Origin: UBA6264 sp964531505
GTDB taxonomy: Bacteria; Patescibacteriota; Patescibacteriia; UBA2591; UBA6264
Direction of reading: 5' to 3'
DNA: 46,069 nt
NCBI GenBank assembly: GCA_964531505.1
Contig: CAZHDT010000002.1
Span: 1 to 46,069 of the forward strand
Of the stretch, positions 40,840 through 46,069 are shown in pieces. The position numbers were made by a program, and so were the translations under genes. The stretch's first letter is position 1. Each line of letters starts with the position of its first letter. The notes under the pieces were generated by a model, which saw only the letters and a program-made list of their open reading frames with translations, was not told the origin of the DNA and searched no databases.

Positions 40840-41274
40840 TTAAGATGTTTTATTAATGTTAAATATTCTTTCATTTTCTTTTTTGCCGATTTTTATTTTA
40901 ACAAAAATTGTTTCAGTTGGCAAAATATCAATTACCTGGTCCGCCCATTCAATTATAGTGATGGCGTTGTCTTTTTCTAAGTAATCTTCAATTCCGATAT
41001 TAATCAGTTCTTGTCCCGAGGTAAGGCGATAAGCGTCTACATGACAGAGTTTTTTAATTCGGTTTAAATTTGTCTGATAAGGCTTCATTAAAACAAAAGT
41101 CGGGCTGGTAATAATATTTTTTATTTTTAAACCATTGGCAAGTCCTTTGATAAAAGCAGTTTTGCCTGCGCCCAATTCGCCGATTAGGCCGATAACTTCT
41201 CCACCCAAAAGGTTTTTGGCAAACTTTTTGCCAAGATTGAAAGTTTGTTTTTCCGAATTAGTGACAATATTCAT
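40840..41274 (-). CDS. tsaE: tRNA t6A37 biosynthesis ATPase TsaE
   Basis: The 144-residue protein has Walker A GELGAGKTAFIKGLA (about 32-46), SPTFVLMKPY, the Walker-B-like HVDAYRL (about 78-84) and IEWADQ near the C-terminus. All are diagnostic of TsaE (YjeE). It drives turnover of the TsaB-TsaD complex that installs threonylcarbamoyl on A37 of ANN-reading tRNAs. tsaD is 3.5 kb away on the same strand (44820), with a plus-strand group between them. tsaB and tsaC are not in the window. It is co-transcribed with valS. Confidence 0.95.
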   Translation of the reverse strand: MNIVTNSEKQTFNLGKKFAKNLLGGEVIGLIGELGAGKTAFIKGLANGLKIKNIITSPTFVLMKPYQTNLNRIKKLCHVDAYRLTSGQELINIGIEDYLEKDNAITIIEWADQVIDILPTETIFVKIKIGKKENERIFNINKTS

Positions 41275-41310
41275 AATTTAACGGATTTTAGAATTTATAG
41301 AAACTCATTG

Positions 41311-41338
41311 TTGCTAGAATAAAAATTTGTTTTATAAT
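41311..41338 (+). promoter_or_regulatory. candidate promoter facing the accessory region
   Basis: TTGCTA (41311-41316), a 16-nt spacer and consensus TATAAT (41333-41338) point rightward into the 380-nt gap before the amidohydrolase. It is about 300 nt from the first intact start, so it may have served the decayed frame at 41425. Confidence 0.4.
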
Positions 41339-41424
41339 AATAAGAGAGCTTGATTATTAAATTATAATATAAGTTAACATAATACGCAATAAAAATTGAT
41401 ATATAAAAATATTACATTTATCAA

Positions 41425-41606
41425 ATGATTGAGGATTTTATCCTAGTAAAAAGTTTTTACTAAATAGAAATAATCTCCAAAATAGTTTCCCGCGAGTCTC
41501 ATAAAAAGGGGATATTAGAGCGATTTTAAAAAAAGCAGTAGAAATAGCTTTAAATTTAAAAAATTGTTCTATAACCCAGATTAGGAGCGAGTTCACAAAA
41601 GGATAA
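41425..41606 (+). pseudogene. decayed short reading frame, family not recognised
   Basis: This lies in the 379-nt stretch without intact genes (41275-41653). From ATG 41425 the frame reads MIEDFILVKSFY, stops at TAA 41461-41463 and continues in the same frame as IEIISKIVSRESHKKGILER. It then needs a one-base shift at about 41525 to continue as LKKAVEIALNLKNCSITQIR and end at TAA 41604-41606. The protein-like composition across a stop and a frameshift suggests a decayed gene end. The inverted repeat TAGTAAAAA/TTTTTACTA (41444-41462) overlaps the internal stop. I cannot name the family. It directly abuts the palindrome at 41605. Confidence 0.4.
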
Positions 41607-41628
41607 AAAGGGGACAGCCCCTTATTTT
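41605..41628. repeat. degenerate copy of the GGGGAC...GTCCCC palindrome
   Basis: AAGGGG (41608-41613), ACAG and CCCCTT (41618-41623) lie within AAAAAGGGGACAGCCCCTTA. Compared with the perfect element at 2442-2465 (read on either strand) it lacks one base, GGGGACAG-CCCC for GGGGACAGTCCCC. It marks the left edge of the accessory gene group, 26 nt before the amidohydrolase ATG. Confidence 0.5.
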
Positions 41629-41653
41629 AAGGGATTAAAATAAATAATAAATT

Positions 41654-42457
41654 ATGATAATTGACAGCCATTTACATATATCATATTCAGAAGGAGAGAA
41701 AAAAAGTCTTTTTGAAGCCAGAAACGAGCTCCTAGAATCAATGAAAAAGTTTGACATTAATTATTCAATTATCATTCCCGATAATGTGCCAAATCCGAAA
41801 TGCGCTGACATGGAAACGATGTTTAAGCTTATCAAAAATGAAAAAAGGTTTTTTTCAATGGGAACCATAAATATTTTTCATAACATAGGAAAACAAATAT
41901 TTAATTTAAAAACTTTAATAATTGCCAAAAAGATTTGTGCAATTAAATTGTTTCCCGGACATGATCCATTTTATCCGACTGATAAACGATGCCATTTTGT
42001 TTATGACTTAGGCATTATGTATGATATTCCTGTCGTTTTTCACACCGGTGCTAATCCGAATAATTATGATTGTGCGAAGTATAATAGCCCTAAACACATT
42101 ATTGAAATCGCAAAAAGATTTAAAAAATTAAAAATTGTTATTTCCCATTTTTTTTGGCCAAAAATGGAATATTGTTACGAACTAACTAAAAATTTTAAAA
42201 ATATTTATTACGATACCTCCGCTATGGCTGATCCCGAAGTTGTGGAAGCTACTGGCGGTTGGAAAAAGATTGTTCAAATATTAAAAAAGACCGTTAAGAT
42301 AAAACCAAATAGCGTTATCTTCGGTACAGACTGGCCAATGTGTTCTGTTGATAAACACATCCAATTAATTAAAGATTTAAAATTGGATAAAAAAAGAGAA
42401 GAAAATATATTTTTTCATAACGCGGTTAATTTATATAAACTTAATGTTTCGCGATAA
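41654..42457 (+). CDS. amidohydrolase-2-type metal-dependent hydrolase (TIM barrel)
   Basis: The 267-residue protein has the amidohydrolase superfamily metal ligands in order. These are an HxH in MIIDSHLHIS (H6, H8), a KLFPGHDP lysine region (about 98-105), the PVVFHTGANP His (about 133), the IVISHFFWP His (about 165) and the catalytic Asp in VIFGTDWPM (about 226). This is the COG2159/amidohydrolase_2 group, which hydrolyses or decarboxylates cyclic and aromatic substrates; the substrate is unknown. It starts a plus-strand run with a small ORF, a MazG-like pyrophosphohydrolase, asnA and an amidase. Confidence 0.88.
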   Translation: MIIDSHLHISYSEGEKKSLFEARNELLESMKKFDINYSIIIPDNVPNPKCADMETMFKLIKNEKRFFSMGTINIFHNIGKQIFNLKTLIIAKKICAIKLFPGHDPFYPTDKRCHFVYDLGIMYDIPVVFHTGANPNNYDCAKYNSPKHIIEIAKRFKKLKIVISHFFWPKMEYCYELTKNFKNIYYDTSAMADPEVVEATGGWKKIVQILKKTVKIKPNSVIFGTDWPMCSVDKHIQLIKDLKLDKKREENIFFHNAVNLYKLNVSR

Positions 42458-42563
42458 AAATTATATTAATAATAATTTAAAAAAATATCCTTTTGATAAA
42501 GTATTAGAAAAAAAGCAAATTAAAAGCCGTTATATTTTTGGTAAAAAATTATGTGATAATTAA
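42444..42563 (+). CDS. possible 39-residue small protein
   Basis: ATG 42444 lies inside the last codons of the amidohydrolase (14-nt overlap) and the frame runs to TAA 42561-42563, 10 nt before the MazG-like ATG. The peptide is basic (KYPFDKVLEKKQIKSRYIFG in its middle). It fills the 116-nt gap almost exactly, as a coupled small gene would. Composition is coding-like, but there is no homology I recognise. It could be the stub of a longer lost gene. Confidence 0.35.
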   Translation: MFRDKNYINNNLKKYPFDKVLEKKQIKSRYIFGKKLCDN

Positions 42564-42573
42564 AAAAATATTT

Positions 42574-42882
42574 ATGGAATTTAAAAAGTTACAAAATAAG
42601 ATTATCGAAAATGCCGTTAATTACGGCAAAAAGTATAATGTGCAAATTGATGAAGATTTTGCTCTTCTTAAATTGTACGAAGAAGTTGGAGAATTTGCTC
42701 AAGCGGTTTTAATTCATCGAAAAAAAAGCCGGCCGGAAAAATATGTCTCAGCAGAAACTTCTAAAAAAGAATTGGCAAAAGAATTAGCAGACATCATCGG
42801 CATAACCATAGTAAATGCTCATCTATTAGAAATAGATTTGGAAGAAGCGATTAATAAAAAGTGGATTAATAAAGAAAAATAA
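42574..42882 (+). CDS. MazG-like nucleotide pyrophosphohydrolase
   Basis: I start at ATG 42574 (MEFKKLQNKIIENAV, 102 aa) in place of a TTG 36 nt upstream. The helical protein has the metal-binding pattern EEVGEFAQAV (about 37-46) and ELADIIGITIVNAHLLEIDL (about 71-90), i.e. ExxE...ExxD of the all-alpha NTP-PPase (MazG/HisE/dUTPase-2) superfamily. It ends EEAINKKWINKEK. Such enzymes cleave NTPs or dNTPs to monophosphate and pyrophosphate, often to remove non-canonical nucleotides. It is 5 nt before asnA. HisE is unlikely because no his genes are nearby. Confidence 0.85.
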   Translation: MEFKKLQNKIIENAVNYGKKYNVQIDEDFALLKLYEEVGEFAQAVLIHRKKSRPEKYVSAETSKKELAKELADIIGITIVNAHLLEIDLEEAINKKWINKEK

Positions 42883-42887
42883 AAAAA

Positions 42888-43898
42888 ATGTATCAATCAA
42901 AATTAAATTTAATTGAAACCGAATTCGGCATCAAGTTAATTAAGGATATTTTTGAAAAAAATCTTGCAAAAAAGCTTTCCTTACAAAGGGTTTCCGCTCC
43001 CAGGTTTCTTATAAAAGGCACTGGACTACAGGACGATCTTGCTGGTACTCAAATTCCTATTAGTTTTAAAACAAAATTTTCGGATATAGCTATGGAAATA
43101 GTTCACAGCCTTGCGAAATGGAAAAGGTATGCTCTAAAGAAATACGGGTTTAAATATGGAAAGGGTTTATATACGGATATGGACGCTATAAGAAAGGATG
43201 AAAATGTCGATGATATTCATAGTATTTATGTTGATCAGTGGGATTGGGAATCCATAATTTCTAAGAAACAGAGAACAATACCTTTTCTAAAAGAAATTGT
43301 AAGGAAAATTTATAAAGCGATTATAGAGACAGAAGAAACGGTTAATGAAACGTTTCCCAAGTTAAAAAAGAGACTTCCTCAAAAAATAAAATTTATTCAC
43401 TCTGAAAAACTTGAAGATATGTATCCGCAATTGTCCCCAAAAAAAAGAGAAGATAAGATTGCTGAAAAATATGGAGCAGTTTTTATTATAGGAATCGGTT
43501 ATCCTTTAAAATCTGGTGAGCCCCATGATCTAAGAGCGGCTGATTACGATGATTGGTCAACTATTACGAGTAATGAAACTAGAGGATTAAACGGAGACAT
43601 AATTATTTGGGATAATCTCAGAAAATCCGCTTTTGAAATTTCTTCAATGGGAATAAGAGTTGATAGGATTGCCTTGTTAAGACAACTTGAATTTATGGGA
43701 CTCAATAATAGAAAAAAACTTGAATTCCATAAAGGAATTATTAAAGAAGAATTTCCATTATCTATCGGCGGCGGTATCGGTCAATCAAGATTATGTATGT
43801 TTTTTTTACAGAAAATCCATATCGGTGAAGTTCAATCAAGTGTTTGGCCCCAAAAGATGGTTAGGGATTGTGATAAAAAAGGAATTAGATTGTTATAA
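42888..43898 (+). CDS. asnA: aspartate-ammonia ligase (asparagine synthetase A)
   Basis: The 336-residue protein makes asparagine from aspartate, ammonia and ATP via aspartyl-AMP. It matches AsnA throughout: GTGLQDDLAGTQIPISFKTK, IVHSLAKWKRYALKKYG, GLYTDMDAIRKDE and SIYVDQWDWE. ADYDDWST, GLNGDIIIWD, ISSMGIRVD and IGGGIGQSRLCMFFLQ follow. AsnRS was considered and excluded: there is no anticodon domain and these strings are AsnA-specific. Free-standing AsnA is notable in a lineage that usually lacks amino-acid synthesis. It may feed protein synthesis or supply Asn for peptidoglycan bridges. The MazG-like gene is 5 nt upstream. Confidence 0.96.
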   Translation: MYQSKLNLIETEFGIKLIKDIFEKNLAKKLSLQRVSAPRFLIKGTGLQDDLAGTQIPISFKTKFSDIAMEIVHSLAKWKRYALKKYGFKYGKGLYTDMDAIRKDENVDDIHSIYVDQWDWESIISKKQRTIPFLKEIVRKIYKAIIETEETVNETFPKLKKRLPQKIKFIHSEKLEDMYPQLSPKKREDKIAEKYGAVFIIGIGYPLKSGEPHDLRAADYDDWSTITSNETRGLNGDIIIWDNLRKSAFEISSMGIRVDRIALLRQLEFMGLNNRKKLEFHKGIIKEEFPLSIGGGIGQSRLCMFFLQKIHIGEVQSSVWPQKMVRDCDKKGIRLL

Positions 43899-44013
43899 TT
43901 TTATTTATATTAGGATTATAAAAAATGGAAGAAAAATTTATAGGATTATAGGATAAGTTTTTTATTTTGAATAGGACTGTTACTAATTTAAAAAAAGCTA
44001 ATTGTTTTGCTCT

Positions 44014-44739
44014 ATGGAGTTTCAGAAAACGTATAAACACATCAATCCTTATTTATATTTTGAAATATTTAAAAATCCGCAGTGGTATCTTAAATTAGAG
44101 CATGAATTAAGCGAGTTTTTTTATAATTACAACGGTAATAAAGAAGAAAAATCGGAACAATGGTTTGAAAAAAGAAAAGAATTTATTGAAATGGTTGCCG
44201 AACTTTTAAAAAATAATGAAATTGTTTTGGCAAAATCGGGAAAGAATTGGGACGAAGAACGCTTGCCCGTTGATACAATCGTAATTCACCACACCAGCTC
44301 TCCCCCTGACAAAACTATTGATTTTATCAATGCTCTCGGATTCATCCGTCTTTATTCTTCAGTTTATGGTAATGGAAAATCAGACCAATACGGCAAACCG
44401 ATATGGTCAAATCATTTTTATCAAGAAAAACAAATTTTTATAGCTTATCATTATTTAATAAAACCAGACGGGTCATTTGAAAATATTTTACAGAACAGTC
44501 AAATCGGCTGGCATTGCGGAGATTGGGAATATAATCGCCGAAGTATTGCTATTTGTTTTTTTGATGATTTAAAAGAAAAAGGTCCGACGGAAAATGCCCT
44601 TCAAACAGCGAGAGAAATCATTAAAAAATATCCTAATTGTCATATTTTAGGCCATCGAGAAATTAAGGATTCCACTTTTTGTCCGGGCAATTTGTTTTTA
44701 GGGGATACGGGATGGAAAAATAAATTATTAATTGTTTAA
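44014..44739 (+). CDS. N-acetylmuramoyl-L-alanine amidase (amidase_2/PGRP domain), no signal peptide
   Basis: I start at ATG 44014 (MEFQKTYKHINPYLYFEI, 241 aa); a TTG at 44002 is an alternative. The N-terminal 85 residues are helical and not recognised. The amidase domain has VDTIVIHHTSSPPD (first zinc His), AYHYLIKPDGSFENIL, IGWHCGDWEYNRRSIAICF, and CHILGHREIKDSTFCPGN with the remaining His and Cys ligands. It would cleave the bond between MurNAc and L-Ala. There is no signal peptide or TM segment, so the product looks cytosolic. It may act on imported muropeptides, as AmpD does, or be released by another route. It is 115 nt after asnA and is followed by a terminator. Confidence 0.9.
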   Translation: MEFQKTYKHINPYLYFEIFKNPQWYLKLEHELSEFFYNYNGNKEEKSEQWFEKRKEFIEMVAELLKNNEIVLAKSGKNWDEERLPVDTIVIHHTSSPPDKTIDFINALGFIRLYSSVYGNGKSDQYGKPIWSNHFYQEKQIFIAYHYLIKPDGSFENILQNSQIGWHCGDWEYNRRSIAICFFDDLKEKGPTENALQTAREIIKKYPNCHILGHREIKDSTFCPGNLFLGDTGWKNKLLIV

Positions 44740-44773
44740 ATTGTTTAAGTTTAAAATAAAAAATTATTTTTTT

Positions 44774-44808
44774 AAAAAAAATCCCATTAATTGGGACTTT
44801 TTATTTTT
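44774..44808. terminator. terminator between the amidase and tsaD
   Basis: TCCCA (44782-44786), loop TTAAT and TGGGA... (44792-44796) form the core, flanked by A7 on the left and CTTTTTATTTTT on the right. It can serve both converging genes. Confidence 0.65.
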
Positions 44809-44819
44809 ATCATAAACAA

Positions 44820-45899
44820 TTAAATACTCAAATTGGGCTCAGCTTTTATTTTTTTCCAATTTTCCTTCAATTTTTTCCTTTGGTTTAAATTTAAATTTTG
44901 ATATTTTAGACACCCAGTAATAGCAACCATAACAGCATTATCAGTACAAAGAATTTTATTTGGGACAAAAAATTTTATTTGAGGTATTTGATGAGTCGCT
45001 AGTTCCAATTGTTCTCTTAATGATTGATTAGCCGCTACGCCACCGCTCAATAAGATTGATTTAACCTTATATTGTTTTGCCGCCTTTAATGTTTTTTTTA
45101 TTAAAACATCAATAATTGCTTGTTGAGATTCAGCGCAAATATTTTGAACAAAAAAACGATTTTTTAACATTTTTTTGTTTTTTTTTGCCAAATAAAGGAC
45201 AGCTGTTTTTAAACCAGAAAAACTAAAATCAAAATCACGGGAATTAGCCATAGGTCTCGGCAAGTGAATTTTGAAATCAAAATCTGCATTTCGTGATTTC
45301 CATTGTTGAGCGCACTCGGCAATAATTGGTCCGCCTGGATAACCCAGATTAAGCAATTTGGCAATTTTATCAAAACATTCTCCGGCTGCGTCGTCTCTTG
45401 TTTGTCCAATTTTTTGATAATGTCCTTGTTTTTTAATTAAACCAAGCTCGGTATGGCCACCAGAAACAATTAAACTTATAGTTGGAAATGGGATTTTATC
45501 AGTTTCTAGAAAATTTGCGTTTAAATGGCCTTGTAAATGATTAATAGCGATTAAGGGTTTTTTCCAAAGGTACGATAAGGTTTTTGCCGTTTCCACTCCC
45601 ACCAATAAAGAAGTTACTAAACCCGGACCATAGGTGGCGGCAATCAAATCAATTTTTTTTTCAGGATGCAATAAATTTTTATTTTTAATGCCTTTCAATG
45701 CGGTTTTTATTACGGGTACGATATTTTTAATATGAGCGCGCGCCGCCAATTCAGGAATGATTCCGCCATATTTTCGGTGAATGGAAATTTGTGAGGAAAT
45801 TACATTGGAAAGTATTTCAAAATGGCGATTTAAATAATTGTATTCTAAAATCGCTGCCGCAGTTTCATCGCATGATGTTTCAATACCTAAAATAATCAT
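44820..45899 (-). CDS. tsaD: tRNA t6A37 threonylcarbamoyltransferase TsaD
   Basis: The 359-residue ASKHA-fold protein has MIILGIETSCDETAAAIL at the N-terminus, YGGIIPELAARAHIKNI, and the iron/zinc-binding AINHLQGHLNAN (HxxxH, about 116-125). ISLIVSGGHTEL, DDAAGECFDKIAKLL, GYPGGP, FSFSGLKTAVL and ILLSGGVAANQSLR follow. It transfers the threonylcarbamoyl group to A37 of tRNA, working with TsaB and with TsaE (40840 here). It is single and convergent to the amidase. Upstream, a promoter for tRNA-Glu runs the other way. Confidence 0.97.
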   Translation of the reverse strand: MIILGIETSCDETAAAILEYNYLNRHFEILSNVISSQISIHRKYGGIIPELAARAHIKNIVPVIKTALKGIKNKNLLHPEKKIDLIAATYGPGLVTSLLVGVETAKTLSYLWKKPLIAINHLQGHLNANFLETDKIPFPTISLIVSGGHTELGLIKKQGHYQKIGQTRDDAAGECFDKIAKLLNLGYPGGPIIAECAQQWKSRNADFDFKIHLPRPMANSRDFDFSFSGLKTAVLYLAKKNKKMLKNRFFVQNICAESQQAIIDVLIKKTLKAAKQYKVKSILLSGGVAANQSLREQLELATHQIPQIKFFVPNKILCTDNAVMVAITGCLKYQNLNLNQRKKLKENWKKIKAEPNLSI

Positions 45900-45926
45900 A
45901 GGGATATTTTAACAGAATAAAAATCT

Positions 45927-45954
45927 TTGACAAATTTATTATTTTTGTTATCAT
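45927..45954 (+). promoter_or_regulatory. promoter of the tRNA-Glu gene
   Basis: A consensus TTGACA (45927-45932), a 16-nt spacer and TATCAT (45949-45954) lie about 85 nt upstream of the tRNA start, in the gap divergent from tsaD. Confidence 0.6.
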
Positions 45955-46038
45955 TTCTAAAAAGATAATAAGAATAATCTTTATTAGAGAAAGGAATTGC
46001 TTAATAAAATAGGATTTAATTTAAAATAAGATTTATAT

Positions 46039-46069
46039 GGCCCCGTCGTCTAGTGGTTAGGACACCAGG
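46039..46069 (+). tRNA. tRNA-Glu, 5' part only (cut by window end)
   Basis: GGCCCCGTCGTCTAGTGGTT followed by AGGACACCAGG is the acceptor 5' strand, D arm and start of the anticodon stem of a bacterial tRNA-Glu. The anticodon lies outside the window, so the identity rests on similarity of the 5' half. Confidence 0.8.

Noticed and set aside
42888..43898. Asparaginyl- or aspartyl-tRNA synthetase
   Set aside because: No anticodon-binding domain; strings such as HSLAKWKR, VDQWDWE and DYDDWST are specific to AsnA.
43687..43956. Extra 89-residue protein overlapping the asnA 3' end
   Set aside because: It is an alternative frame of the conserved asnA C-terminus, with no independent support.

Overview
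The window looks like a chromosomal segment of a Candidate Phyla Radiation (Patescibacteria, probably Parcubacteria-type) bacterium. It is very AT-rich and gene-dense, most genes lack a clear Shine-Dalgarno, and it mixes universal informational genes with the short 'mini' proteins typical of that group. Visible examples are an SMC of only 730 residues, a ValRS without its C-terminal coiled-coil arm, an archaeal/eukaryote-type ProRS, small Zn-type L28 and L32, and many single-copy housekeeping genes with no biosynthetic pathways around them. TGA is a stop here (1085-1087; 32937-32939), so the code is table 11, not the TGA=Gly code of SR1/Gracilibacteria. The taxonomic placement is inference from gene content.

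Layout. 1-2.7 kb: tRNA-Ser(GCU), a coupled histidine-phosphatase/P-loop-kinase pair, tRNA-Ser(UGA), a membrane protein and tRNA-Arg(GCG), ending in a palindromic repeat and a terminator. 2.7-3.8 kb (minus): XRE regulator plus ImmA/IrrE-type protease behind a palindromic operator/promoter. 3.8-9.3 kb (minus): translation block, read from right to left: an M50 protease, rpsL-rpsG-fusA, tmRNA, infC-rpmI-rplT and a tRNA-Asp whose 5' end overlaps rplT. 9.4-11.5 kb (plus): rpmB, tRNA-Pro and a complete [FeFe] hydrogenase with its own promoter and terminator; smpB faces it on the minus strand. 12.1-29.9 kb (plus): a long co-directional block with two GT4 glycosyltransferases, two membrane-anchored surface proteins, recO, tgt, glyS, an M16 protease, an AI-2E-type exporter, mreB, holB, a beta-propeller lipoprotein, frr, rseP, proS and a second, divergent mreB. 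30.0-33.7 kb (minus): rpmF-nusB-rnc-smc. 33.9-37.8 kb (plus): dnaA, an ATP-cone/PD-(D/E)XK nuclease and a pilB-like ATPase. 38.0-41.3 kb: a small plus-strand gene converging on minus-strand tsaE-valS. 41.3-44.8 kb: a plus-strand accessory group (decayed ORF, degenerate palindrome, amidohydrolase, MazG-like, asnA, amidase) between tsaE and tsaD. 44.8-46.1 kb: tsaD (minus) and the start of a tRNA-Glu.

How the genes work together. Most of the window is translation and its quality control: ribosomal proteins, EF-G, IF3, RRF, tmRNA/SmpB rescue, tRNAs, GlyRS/ProRS/ValRS, Tgt (queuosine), and TsaD/TsaE (t6A). A second theme is envelope and shape: two MreBs, glycosyltransferases, RseP, surface proteins and a pilus ATPase. 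A third is chromosome maintenance: DnaA, SMC, RecO, delta' and a nuclease.

The points most worth a second look are the SMC with no visible hinge, the second MreB lacking the residues thought to drive ATP hydrolysis, the ATP-cone nuclease 4 bp behind dnaA, the phosphatase/kinase pair between two tRNA-Ser genes, and the AsnA-centred cluster. I saw no CRISPR array, no intact transposase and no integrase.
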